A DNA stretch of 64,000 nucleotides from Bubalus kerabau. Its lineage: Eukaryota; Chordata; Mammalia; Artiodactyla; Bovidae. Position numbers and translations under genes: made by a program. The stretch covers positions 127,733,697 through 127,797,696 of the forward strand of contig NC_073627.1 in assembly GCF_029407905.1 (NCBI RefSeq), given 5' to 3'. Positions 1 to 10,703 of this stretch are shown here, piece by piece. Under the pieces are notes generated by a model. It was given only the letters and a program-made list of their open reading frames with translations. It had not been told where the DNA came from and searched no databases. Every line of letters starts with the position of its first letter. Positions within the stretch are counted from its first letter, which is position 1.

Positions 1-597
1 AGAAAGCAACTGACCCTAAGTTACACAGCAAGTTGGTTCAGAGCCATTTCCTGCATGATTCCTTTCTCCTGGATCAGAGGTCTACTCTGCCTGGCCCAAG
101 TCTGTTTGTAAGAATGGTTGAAGTGGGAGAAAAAGGGGAGAATTTAATCATATTTTTCAAAAACTGTGTAAAGTGCCTTTGTCAGGTTTTGTTATCATTA
201 CCACCATACCTCAAAGGCCAAGAATTCTGGGACTACCTTTATTTATCCCAAAGGTGCTTCCTGCTCAGCTTCCTCGTGTGTCTGAAAAGAATCCCTGAGA
301 TGAGACCTTTCAAGGTTCTGAAAGATGAAGATCCATGGGTAGAGGGTATTATCCCACCAGGTTCATTCCAGAGCTAGGGGAATTGATGCCAAGGTCCACG
401 AATGCAGTGTTCAGCCTACCCTGCTCTCCCTGGTCTTGGGATTCTTTAACCTCCATCTCAGCTAACTTGCCTAATTGTCATTTTTCTCCATGGGGGTGGG
501 GGGGGGGTGCCCCGTGGGGCTCTATTGCCTTTTCAAGCAAGAATAAGAGGTTTAAGGGTGGAAGAATTATCTTCCAGTCCTACTCCTTCCATACTTC

Positions 598-660
598 CTT
601 CTGTGTGATCTCAAATAAGTCCCTGCCCCTTTCTGGACCTCAGTTTTCCCTTTTTTGGTA
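598..660 (+). repeat. MIR SINE fragment
   Basis: The stretch reads like the MIR core and 3' side: a 'gtgtgatctcaa..aagt' block followed by 'cctcagttttccc'. It is old and diverged, and boundaries are approximate. Confidence 0.45.
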
Positions 661-1104
661 CACAAGGAATAGGCTACACAAGAATATGCCTAAGTGGCTC
701 CTTGTTCAGGTAGGATTTCACCAGATCTTGGACTTAAGCTAGAAGACCAGATATGCCTTCCCCATTGTTCAGATGGGGAAAGTCAGGTTGAGTGAAGGCA
801 TGGAATACAGTTCTGAAGGACGTAAAGGGCCATCAAGCGACCCATAAAAAGCCATGAAGTTGGGAGGAGGAGACACCCAAGCAAAAATCCCCAAACTAGA
901 CCTGGACGCCCCCAACCTGGGCAGTTTCTCAGCTATCTTTTATTCCCCACCCGTGCTGCGGGCCAGAGCAGACAGGCGCAAGTATAGTGTTACCTGAGAT
1001 ATCATCCTTTCCCAGGGAGGGCCCTCATCCAACCGAAAGGTGAAGAGGGGCGTGGCTCTCCAGATTTTTAAACTGGCCAGGCCTGCGGTCCCCAGCCCCA
1101 CCCA

Positions 1105-1215
1105 GGCCTGTCTTGAAGAGGAAGGAAATGCTTTATTGATTAAACGATTATTCAGGCGATTGAACTAATCAAAGAGCCCATCGACCGCCATGAATTACAG
1201 TCTTTGTAGACAGCT
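1105..1215. promoter_or_regulatory. Candidate intronic regulatory element in PAX5 intron 1
   Basis: A compact, non-repetitive patch with several homeodomain-like and TCF/LEF-like words close together: TTGATTAA, GATTATT, CTAATCAAAG and GAATTACAG. It lies about 1.7 kb inside intron 1 of PAX5. This is pattern recognition only; conservation could not be tested. It may be ordinary intron sequence. Confidence 0.3.
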
Positions 1216-2913
1216 TGTCTAGAGAGGCAGCCAGGCCAGCCACGCAGACCCTCTCGAGCATCCTCTCAGGCTTTTGACCCACTCCCAACACATGCACACC
1301 CCCTAGTCCCCACTGCAGATGCTTCTGGAGTCTCACCTACTAAGGGAGTAGTGGGGAGAGTTGGGGTGGAGCAAAGGGGGTTTCCAGGTTCCCTTTCCTG
1401 TGCCATCACCCTGGGGAACCTTCTTCATTTCCCTGCCTCTTAGATTTCTGCCCTCACTTCTCTTCAGTCATGATTTTGGAAACACATATGAGCCTAGGGA
1501 ATTGTCCTGGGTTTCTAGATACAAGTTCACCCCCCCACCTCCCTCCTTTTTGACCCGTACTTAGGGAAGGTGGAGGTAGGGACTCGCAGAAGCACAGGGA
1601 TATGGGGAATGGAGTTCTGTCAGGGCCAGAAGTGTGTTTGGATGGGGGTTTAGCACTTTTGGCCTAATGAGTGAAAGAGGCACCCATACCTGGCTTTTAC
1701 CTCAGGGCAGACAGGAGCTTCCTGCAGCCTGCCACCTCCTCTCCGACATAAACACCCACTGCTACCCACTGCCTGGAACTGTGGGAGGCACACCAGGCTC
1801 TGTGCTAGAAAGGCCTGCCTGTGTGTATACAGGTTCAGAGCTGGATGCCCCAGTTAGACACACAGGTCCACCTACTTTCACTCTTTTCCTGGCACCCACA
1901 AGATAAAACCTGAGCATGTGTGTGTGCATGCGGGCATGCACACACAAACCCCAGTGTCAGAGGCTCATCTAGGTAAGAGTTAAGGCAGGCTGGGGATCCC
2001 TAGAAAAGTCACAACTAGCTTATAAATAGGCTGCCTCCTCTCATCTGCCAGGGTTGTGCCTGCAACAGAAGGCCCTTTTGTATGGTAGGCTCAATAGTAC
2101 CTAAAGAGTGAAGCAGCGTACCCCACACATTGAAGGGCTGCACACCTCTACTCCTGTTCTCACAACAGAACGGAACCTGAGCCTGACTGATGGTAGGCTT
2201 AGTACAACAGACCCCCACAGGTCCCAGATCTATCTTTGTGTCTAGAGGCAGGCACTTTTGTATACATTGGTATATACCCAGTGAACAGCGGCTGACATCC
2301 AAAAGTGGAGGGGTCAGTGTAACCATCTTATTCTCACTTCCAGAATCACTTGAATTGTGACAGGTGAACACAGACCCTCAAAGGAGTAGATGTACAGACA
2401 CTCAGCAAAATTTTACACATATATAGCCACACACAGACATACATTTTGGATAGTCAAAAGAACAGTACCCAGGAACAGCAACTCATAAACAAATACCAAC
2501 AGATTCATGAATATAAATACACACACACACATGCACATAGATTCTTCAACACATACACTTCCTCTACATACATATATATGTACATATATATAAAATGACA
2601 CACAAATTGTCATTGTCACTCAGGCACATTCTGAGCCCCTATGTAAACACACAGACCCAAACTTTCAGACCCCCTGATAAACATCCACATGAAAATTCAG
2701 AAACAGAAAAACACACTCAAACTCACAAACACTTGAACTGAATCAGAAGTGTGTGAACAGATTGTTGAAGAGAAACGTGCCGCAGACAGACGCGCAGTCA
2801 AAATCCTTGCGAAAATGAGGCGTACCCCCTCCCCCAGGGCCGAAGTGTTTGAGGACCAGAGCCCCGCTGGGTCTCTTGAGTTAGCAAGCCTAGAGCGCGT
2901 ATCGCGGTCCTAC

Positions 2914-2959
2914 CTGTCCTGCCGGTCCGAGGAGTCGGGTAATTTTTCTCTAAATCCAT
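2914..2959 (-). CDS. PAX5: PAX5 exon 1A coding part (first 15 codons plus 1 nt)
   Basis: PAX5 (BSAP) is the paired-domain transcription factor that commits cells to the B lineage and also acts in midbrain and testis. Read on the minus strand, ATG at 2959-2957 opens MDLEKNYPTPRTGRT, followed by one base (2914) and a donor GTAGGA starting at 2913. This is the well-known N-terminus of the exon 1A isoform; from memory human has S and mouse I where this has G at residue 13, a variable position. The exon carries 46 coding bases and ends in phase 1, matching the family exon structure. The paired domain begins in exon 2, off the left edge. Too short for ordinary ORF finders. The plus-strand ORF over it (2749-2964) is a shadow. 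Confidence 0.95.
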
Positions 2960-3392
2960 TTTGATTTTTCAGAACTTGATGTAATGGACAGGGAAAAAAA
3001 GTTTCCACTTTTTTGTGCTTTTTTTTTTTTTTTTTTTTTTGGTGTCAGGGGCCGCTCACAGGTCGGAATAATTCAAGCCTTCCGCTCCCCCGCCGAGCTG
3101 GGGTAGCTGATCACTGAGCTGAAACTAAACGTTTTAGGTGGAAAAAAAGCGTCCGAAGGCACCGTGAAATGATTAAGGAACTAAAGAGCTTCTCGCCATG
3201 TGAGATCATGTCCTGTTCTCGCCAACATCACAAGATGTCCCCAGACACGCCGCGCCCCCAGCGTGCCGCCCCGCACTGCAGGCCCCGAACTGGGAAAGGG
3301 TGTCCGTGCTCTTCGGCCCTGCCTGCTCAGCGGGCCAGACGGGGCGGGCCGGGTCCAGCCGGAGCAATGCAGGAGGCCGGGAGAGCAGCAGT
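2960..3392 (-). other. PAX5: PAX5 exon 1A 5' UTR (start estimated)
   Basis: Leader between the predicted start site (about 30 bases from the TATA box, near 3392) and the ATG. It would be roughly 430 bases. It contains a run of 22 A in the transcript (T run at 3019-3040) and three upstream ATGs. The resulting uORFs are 3228-3181 (15 codons), 3209-3111 (32 codons) and 3199-3173 (8 codons), all ending before the main ATG. The start position is inferred from the TATA box alone. Confidence 0.65.
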
Positions 3393-4790
3393 ACCGCCGC
3401 CGTGCCGCCCTGGACTTTTATAGGGGGTTGGTGGGGGAGGGAAGGAAGGCTTCAACAGAGCCGGGCGCTAGCCTGCACTCTAACTGCAAGAAGCCGACCA
3501 TAGGCGAGTCGGGAGCCCTGGCATCGCGGCCGCGACTTCTACAAATCTCTGAGTCTGGGTGTCGTGGCCCTCTGTTCGGTGCGCGAGGCCGGTGACCCCT
3601 TTAGGTGCAAACCCCGCCATGTAAGAGAGTTCAGGCCACGTCTTTGTTTTTTACGAAATTAGCCACTTTCCCAAGCAGGTGCAATTTGGAAAGGCTTTAG
3701 AGGCAAGCAGTGTTGCCAGGCATAGAGAGGCGTTCCAGTTTCCTCAGAGTCACCCCTAGGGCGGCGCCCGCCCCCCAGAGTTCTCAGCCACTTCATCCCC
3801 ACCCAATCTGCAGCTGTAATACTATTGCTGAGTCTAGGGCAGAGCCAGAACCCCCAAAACACCCCAGTACACACCCTGTCCCATCCTGGACGGGAGCACA
3901 GACGGTAAGCTGTGAAATGTTGGAGATAAAATCCGGGCCTCCTCTTGGGAGAACCGGCGCTGAGCAGAACCAACTCAGGAGGTCCTGAGGGTTGTCGGGA
4001 GTTCCGGACACCTTACCCCGGCCCATAAGTGGAATCCCCTTGCCCTCCAGCCCCGAGCCGTTGCGGTGTCCCGGAGCCCCAAGACTTGATTTCAGGGGGG
4101 ACATCAGCCAGAGAGACCGGGCAGAGGTTTGGCATGTTCAGCCCGCTCTCTTCGGCCCGGGCTCAAGACTTCCCTCCCCTTTCTAGTCCCAAGTCCCGAG
4201 TCCAGCTGCTTGGCTTGGCCACTGGAAGCCCGTGGGGCCCCGCTGCGGGGTGGTCGCAGGGGCAAGGTTCTCTGAGGGCGGGGGAGAGATCCTCAGGAGG
4301 ACTCTTGGCCCGCCGGACAATGCAGTTTCCAAAAGTGAGTCGTCCTCAGAGAGAGTGTTGTTTGTTTTTTGGAGGGGGTGGTCACGAGGATGGGCCGCAA
4401 CCTAGGGGGAAGAGCCCGGAGCTTGAGAAAAGGGGGGCGGGGGGCGCGGGAACCGGACATCACTTATCCACTGAGCCGATTTCGCCACAATCGGAAACGT
4501 GGCTGTGGATTCCCCGGCGGCCCCCTCCCCCACCCCCATCCCCCAAGTAGTCTGCGCAGTCCCCCTGCGCCGCCTCTTCCTGCAGCCTACGGGTACGGGT
4601 CGCTGCCCCAGAGACTAGATTTTTGGGCACCTCCGAGCGCTGGACTCTCCCTCGGCAACCGGGCCCAGGCCCTGCTTCCCGCCCTCTCGCCTAGCCCGCG
4701 CCCGGAGGCTGAGCCGGGGAGGAGCGGCCTTCTGCGCCTAGAGATCTAAAGCCCTCCCGGAATTGACATCTCACCCTGGGCTGGGCACGG
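3050..4790. promoter_or_regulatory. CpG-rich promoter domain of PAX5, proximal part
   Basis: High G+C with many CpG dinucleotides covers the PAX5 leader, the TATA box and about 1.4 kb upstream. Long ORFs here in several frames (for example 4029-4550) come from the GC-rich, stop-poor composition and show no recognisable protein. Boundaries were judged by eye. Confidence 0.75.
3416..3422 (-). promoter_or_regulatory. PAX5: TATA box of PAX5 exon 1A promoter
   Basis: On the minus strand the sequence reads CCCCCTATAAAAGTCC, a near-consensus TATA box about 460 bases upstream of the PAX5 ATG. The distal PAX5 promoter is described in the literature as TATA-containing, which agrees. GC-rich DNA surrounds it. 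Confidence 0.7.
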
Positions 4791-4794
4791 GAGT

Positions 4795-5290
4795 TGTTTG
4801 GGTGGTTGTTGTTTTTCTATTTATAAGGTTTGTTTTGGTTTTGTTTGTTTTCTTTTTATTATCTGAGAGTCTTTTGTTGCTGGTGTTTTGCGTGTTGGTT
4901 TTTTGTGGATTTCATTTTACCGGGTTTTGCGCTGTGAATCTTGGTCTTTGGGGTGGGTTTTGTTTTCTGTCTTGTGTTTTGATTTTTGTGTGCGTATTGT
5001 ACTTTGTCCTTGTAGGCTGTCATTGTGTGTCGTTTGAAAGGCTGTTCATTCTGCGCGGTGTTTTGATTTTTTTTATTTTGAACTAGTGGGTGTCGTTTGT
5101 GTGTTCTGCGTTAGGTGAATTTCGTGTTTGTATGTGTTTCGTTTTCTTCGATTTTGATTTTGTTTTTATGTGCAGTGCGTTTAATGAAGGTTTTGGCTTA
5201 TGTTTTCGTATGTTGGCTTCAGTTTTTATGTTTGTGGGATGCTTTGGTGAGTGTTGCGTGTGTGTTTAGCTTTGTGGGGGGGTTTGGATT
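4795..5290. other. G/T-skewed low-complexity block within the CpG domain
   Basis: A block in which the plus strand is about 81% G+T (hand count over 4801-5280: 90 A or C in 480). It is not a simple repeat: GTTT, TGTG and GTTTTG words are mixed with scattered CpGs. It separates two ordinary CpG-rich stretches. The hydrophobic ORFs at 4763-5086 and 5115-5351 result from this composition. I do not recognise it as a known repeat family. Confidence 0.7.
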
Positions 5291-5329
5291 AGGGAGGGGA
5301 CACTGGTCAGTACTTGATTCCTGTCCTCA

Positions 5330-7220
5330 TCCAGGAAGGGCAGAGGATTAAGCCAAGCACCAAGAGCCTTGGATTCGTGGTGCTCGGAAATACTTGACCC
5401 CGGCACCACCGCGCTGTACTCTGAGCGCTCCAGACCAACACGGAACAAATGTGCGTTCCCGAGGGGGCGCCCGCCCTCACTCGTAACCCCGCCGGTCGTG
5501 TGGCACCAGTGCCCAGAATAATTCACAGCCCCCCCCCCACTTGGGGTACCCAGGCCCAATCGCCATCCCCTTGCCCACCCTATCCGTTGTTGATCGACCT
5601 CCCCTTGTGCCTGGCCAGCCTGCTTTGGACCTCCGGGACTCTCGCGGCGTTGGACCGAAGGCCGCTCCCTGCCGCAGAGAAGGTGGCGAATCTCTTCGGG
5701 GGACCGGAATTGACGCTGCGGCCCTAGATATACTGGACAAGGGGCTACGGATGCTCCGACTCTAGGCGCACATCGGCATCTGGGCCCCCGAAAAATCCCC
5801 GATCTCACTTGCCCGGAGCCCTAGAATCCTAGAAACCCCACTCCGCTCAGCTTTCGGTTTGGAGAACTTGCCCCAGTTCACCATCGACACACAAATCCAC
5901 ACTCAAACATACGCATACTCAGCTAGAGAGCGAGCGAGCCCGCGCCTCGGTAGCAGCGGCCTGCGTGGCAGAATCAGCGCTGGCACCATCTCAAGGGGAA
6001 GCCAAACTGTAGTGACTGGAAATGTCCCAAGAACAGAATAAGGGTTTTTTGTTGTTGTTGTTGTTGTTGTTTGTTTTTCTTTCCACGTCGCCGGAACTTC
6101 TTCAACCTCGATACACCTGGATTTGTTTGATGCTACACCGGGGAGAAAAGGAGAGGCACATTTAGAGAGGCAGACCGGCGAGGAAGTGCGGGGAGAATCT
6201 ATAGAGAAAGAAATCTGGAGAGGGAGAGACAAGACTGTGCGGAAAGGTAGATTGGAAACCCAGGAAAGGGGTTGGTGCGGAGAGTCCTCCAAGGCCCCCT
6301 GCGCGCACTGGCATTCCCTGAGAGGGAGAAAGCAGAAACCGAGAACAGAGCGTGACAGGAAAAGAGTCGCAGAAGAGGTTGGCCTAGGCACACAGAGAGC
6401 TTCCCTCCAGCTAAAACGCTGCATCCCAGGGACTGGGAGGCCGACGTCGGGAGGCGAGGAGTCTAGGCTCTGCTCTGCGGCCAGAAACACCCAAGACTCC
6501 AGGGTTTGTGGAGCCAAGACTGAGGCTCGATTTCGGGCCCTGCGCCACCCCGAGACCCGCAGCCCGGACTCCAGGAAAGGTTGGCCCACCGCGGTCCGCC
6601 GATGGGCCTCTCTCTGCGCGATCCCTGGGAGCAGCCGCGGGGAACGACTCCGGCCCTGTGGCTCTGGGCTGGAGCCTACCCTGAGGGCGGGTGGGAATCG
6701 ACAACCAGCCTAGAAGCTAGGAAGAAGCCCCGCCCTGAAGCTGGGGGCCCAGTTCTGGGAGCGGCTGAGGCCACTGCGGAACTCGCGGGATTCGGGGCCC
6801 GTGCAGCGCGCACGTGGCACCGCACCTTCCGCAGGAGGCGCCGCTGATGCCCAGCCCCGCCCCGCTACGTTTGCTGGGTCTGGATGGTGTCAGGATTGAG
6901 AGTGGACGCTAAATCCCGACGAGTAGGTTCCGTACGGCCTAAGCTTGGGGCTTGCCCAGGGGCGGCGCCCGGGTGAATAGGGGTGCCTCTTCACTAGCAG
7001 CTAACTCCCCGGCCGCAGAGCGCAAAAAACGCGCAGCGCAGGCCAGCCGCCGACGCCGGTTTTCCAGCGGTGCCCGCGGTGCAAAAGGGCTGAAGAATAG
7101 TTTGGGTTGAAGCACCCATTCCTACTGGCATTGGGGTACTCTGCACAAAATGGGCTTCGAACTCTGGCTGCTGGTTCGCTGGGACACCATGTGCTAGCGG
7201 CTTGCCACCCAGAAACACAG
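5330..7220. promoter_or_regulatory. CpG-rich domain upstream of PAX5, distal part
   Basis: GC-rich, CpG-dense sequence 2.4-4.3 kb upstream of the PAX5 ATG, including a (GTT)n run near 6050-6070. It extends the promoter CpG domain, as is typical of developmental regulators. Many overlapping ORFs (for example 5903-6589 minus and 6123-6713 plus) have no recognisable product and are treated as chance ORFs. An undetected non-coding exon cannot be excluded. Confidence 0.6.
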
Positions 7221-10200
7221 GCGTAGTGCTAGAAAACCCGATTGGGGCTGTCTTTAGGGAATCTGAGGCTCATGGTGGGTTATTGCTATTCTTGCTTTAC
7301 CTTACTGTCTTTCTTTAATTAGAAGTGTTATTGAGAGAAGCCTCAAACAGCGCAGACACGGGTTATTTGAATGGGTTCATTTCAACTGAAATCGACTCAG
7401 TTCAGTTCCACGACTGGTTTCCAGCGCACAGGTACACATGGCAGACGTCAAGTGAATGCTGTGTACAGGAACGCGATTTGAGGGCAACTCTTGGAGAATT
7501 CTGAGATAAAATTCACTATCCTGTGATTACATTCACAATTATATGAATATGGAAAACAGTGAGTCAGTTGCATTTAAATTTTGCCAACACGTCCCAGCAA
7601 CCTTCTAGTATTACCTAAGAACCCAAAACGGGGCACTGAAAAGATTTACTGGCACTCTGATTATTTAAGATCGAAAACAGTGTAAATCAGTTTATTTCTT
7701 CTTATATATCCTTTTAAATTTAACAATACCATTTGTAAGTAATAAAATCATATTTTGCCAAAGAAAATTTATATGTAGGATGTTTTACTTCTACCAATAT
7801 TTATACGATGAACTGCTAGCTTTCCCCACCCCCTTTTTCTTCTGCTATTTCTCCGTGTAATGTAATGTGAGCTTTAAATATTCATGCCCCAACCCGGACT
7901 TGCATTTATTTAATATGTTTTAAACTAATAACATTTTAATGTGATATAATTTGATTCCATGAAGTACAGGAACATAAAGGAGCCTACTTCACAAGCGATT
8001 TTGAGTGCGTGCACGGGTTAAACGATTCTTACAGTTTTTGGACACAGATCAGAATGTTAAATGGAGGTGAAGAGCCCCTGTAAGTAGGCCCTTTAATGTT
8101 CTCGCTTGCTTCATTCTCCATTTTTCTGTAATAACTTCAGAGCTGTGACAGAGGATCACAGCAAGAGTGGGGTGTTTTCCCTGGAGCCTGTAGGGTGACC
8201 TTGCAAATTGCCAAGTGAGTACTTGTGGTAGGTTTTGGACTGATTTTTATATTTCTTTTGAGGGGATGTTGTATGGAGAAGAAAGCGGATGGCAGGATAA
8301 AAAGTCTGGATTTAAGAGCATGCCTGAAATAAAACTGTGTGCTCTAGAATTCTTTCAGATTTGCTGCTGATTACCTGCTTTTAACAAATTGACTAGTTAT
8401 TTGTTGGCAGCTTCCTCCAGGACTCAACCCAGAATAAGATGGGGGAAAGGAGCTAGGCTTAGGTCCAAAGGGGCTTTGAAGTGAGCAGGATAGCCAGTCC
8501 AGTGTCTAGCAACCTCCAGAGACACTTCCCAAAAGTGCTTCTTTTTTTTTTTTTTTTTCCCAAAAGTGCTTCTATTCTCTTTTACTTTGTATTTGAGGTG
8601 GGAGTCAAACCTTCAACACTGAATGCCAGTCGACTAAAAAATTGTCAGCAATAAGAAAAATTAAAGATGTCCCCTAATTTAGTTTCAGGCAGATGAAAGT
8701 CATTTGGCATATCAAGTTGGTATGAGGAGCTTATGAACATAGAATAGAATGAGAAAGTTGTTTTCCCCCTTAATCATTAAAATATTTCTAGTGGCAAATC
8801 ATGATGCTATATTCTTGGTATTCACAAAAGTGTCTACACATCACACAAGAAAACTAACAATTCACTATTAGTAGTGAAGAATCCAAAATGGAGCATTGAA
8901 AAGATTGGGGGTCTAGGACAAACTATTCATATGAAAAGAATCATACTAAATTATTTATACTAAAATGCTGCTAAAATTTCAATGACAGCAATTTTTAGGA
9001 CAAGTGTTGGTAATTTTCTGGTGACATCTGTATAAATTCTCCCAGAAAAAAATTAAGTAACATATATCCAGATTTTGTATTAACAGCATATGTTTATATA
9101 TATTATAGTTATATATATAATATGGGGGGCTTCTTTTGTGCATAGGCAGATAGAGAATTCAAAGATGGGCTTCCTGTTAGGTACAAATTCTGAAAAATAA
9201 GGTATGAGATAGAACCAGCTTGGTGAACTGAAAGGGGGGCAATTTTTTTCCTAGTTTTGTATTGCAGTTGGTGTCTCATGTCTCATGCAATTTGCACGTA
9301 GACTCCTGTACCCCATGAAGTGACAAAAGAGAATTAGGCAGGGATGGAAACCTGCCGGTGTCGCCAGGCGGTGCCTCAAAGCACTCCTTTGGACACACGT
9401 TCCTGGTGGTGGGGAGTTTGCTGCCTCTAAACCAAGCCTGACCTTTTGTCTTTTGACCTCTGATGCATGAAATTAGGTAGCAAAAGAAAATGTGAAGAAA
9501 AGGATACAAAAACATGGAAAAACAGCCCTCTTTGACAATAGTCATTGTATTAGATCATAGAGGAGCTGCCCTACTCAGCCCGAAGTGCTTGTTTGTAAGG
9601 CTTCGGGTCTTCCTGGCCACTGGTGTTCCTGTTCTCCTTTGTGGGAGATCTGCATTTGTTGGGGGAGGGATTAAGCACTCTTTTTAATTAAGCTTGGAGC
9701 TGGGTTTTGTCCCAGGTCCAAAGCCTGGCTAGCAAATGCTTGGTTCCTCTATTTTCCCCTGAGGCCCTCAGTGCAGGCCCAGTGCCCAGGCTGTACCAGC
9801 CAGGACAGCTTTTGGAGATCCAGAGGAAAGCTCTGTCCCTCAAGCCCTTTTGGCCACCCAAGAGGGAGCTGTTTCCAGCCAGCACAGTGGTTGCTGGAGG
9901 CAGGGGTTGGGGGTGGGTGTTGGGGGTAGCAGCATGCTTCCAGGTCCAGAAGGGCCACACACTTCAAATGGATAGCCCTCCACTCTCTCTCCTAACGCAT
10001 ATGGGAGAATTTGATGCCTAAGGTCCTGGGGTGCCCTGTCCCCTCAATCTTAGGGGCCAAAACAGTGCCCTCTACTGTCAGGAGTGCCAGAAAGGAGGGT
10101 TAGAATGCGTACAGAGGTGCCCTCTGGGAGTCTCCAGGCAGTGACGCCAGGAAGCGGTGCCCAATCCTGTCAAGAGCCCCAACATGATGTCACTTGAGCC

Positions 10201-10412
10201 CCAGATCCTGTCCAGAGAGGAGACAGACCTCTACGTAGACCGTAAGAGTGTGTGGATGGATGTCACCAAAGGGGACTGTGGGAAAACCCAGCAGGGTGGT
10301 CAAACCAGACTCTGGAAAGGGGGAGGCCAGAGTAGACCCTGCTGGGGGCGTGACCTCTGTGAGTGTTGAAGGGTGAGTAGGACTTTGCTAGATACATATA
10401 TGCTAGATACAT
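7221..10412. other. Intergenic, non-coding, no recent repeat
   Basis: AT-rich unique-looking DNA. No coding ORF or RNA gene was recognised. It holds a pair of related 30-base segments (7617-7646 and 8877-8906), a T17 tract flanked by a direct repeat (8526-8573), and a TATA-rich stretch at 9085-9125. Because no ruminant transposon is present it may contain PAX5 regulatory elements, but I cannot point to one with confidence. Confidence 0.6.
8528..8573 (-). repeat. Poly(A)-only retro-insertion with 15-bp target duplication
   Basis: CCCAAAAGTGCTTCT occurs at 8528-8542 and again at 8559-8573, flanking 17 T (8542-8558). This is the footprint expected if an L1-type machinery inserted only a poly(A) tail in minus orientation. 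A tandem duplication with T-run growth is the alternative. Confidence 0.55.
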
Positions 10413-10703
10413 ATATTAAGTCCCCTGCATACAGACAGACCTTCAAGTTGCACGAATGTACTACTCTACTTTTCAAGGTACTGTACGGTAAGATTAAAAA
10501 TGTTTTCTTTATTATTTGTTTGTTTACTATGCATTATTTGTGTGAAAATTATTATCAACCTGTTCTACTACAGTCCTTTATAGCTGATTGTATAGTGGAT
10601 AGTTGGGGACTTAGGCTAACTTTTTGGCCTTACAAACAAACTGGACTTACGAAAGCGTTCTCAGAATGGAACTCACTCAAATGTAGGAGACATACTGTAA
10701 TGA
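10413..10703. mobile_element. Non-autonomous DNA transposon remnant (Tigger-like?)
   Basis: The two ends are imperfect inverted copies: 'agtcccctgcatacagac' at the left, and the reverse complement of the right end 'tgtctcctacatttgag'. The family looks familiar as a pogo/Tigger-type element, but I cannot name it firmly. The internal part is AT-rich and non-coding. Confidence 0.45.

Larger units (their letters stand above)
1..2913 (-). other. PAX5: PAX5 intron 1 (5' portion)
   Basis: Sequence directly downstream of the PAX5 exon 1A donor on the minus strand, continuing off the left edge. I see no second exon here; the alternative PAX5 exon 1B start was looked for and not found, so it probably lies outside the window. 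Contents are a MIR fragment near 598-660, a G-rich run near 491-509, a homeodomain-motif-rich patch near 1105-1215, an alternating purine/pyrimidine palindrome at 1919-1946, and AC/AT-rich low-complexity DNA at 2510-2600. No ruminant SINE or LINE was seen. The intron assignment follows from the exon call and is an inference. Confidence 0.85.

Noticed and set aside
1..2913. PAX5 exon 1B
   Set aside because: I searched the minus strand for its short coding start and did not find it; it is probably beyond the left edge.
2749..2964. Plus-strand 71-residue ORF
   Set aside because: It is the antisense shadow of PAX5 exon 1A.
4763..5351. Two hydrophobic ORFs looking like multi-pass membrane proteins
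   Set aside because: The residues (F, V, L, C, G) come from the G/T-skewed block; there is no domain, and the coding frame carries no other sign of selection.
4029..6847. Many overlapping ORFs of 90-230 residues in the PAX5 upstream CpG domain
   Set aside because: They overlap on both strands, have no recognisable domain, and follow from GC-rich, stop-poor composition.
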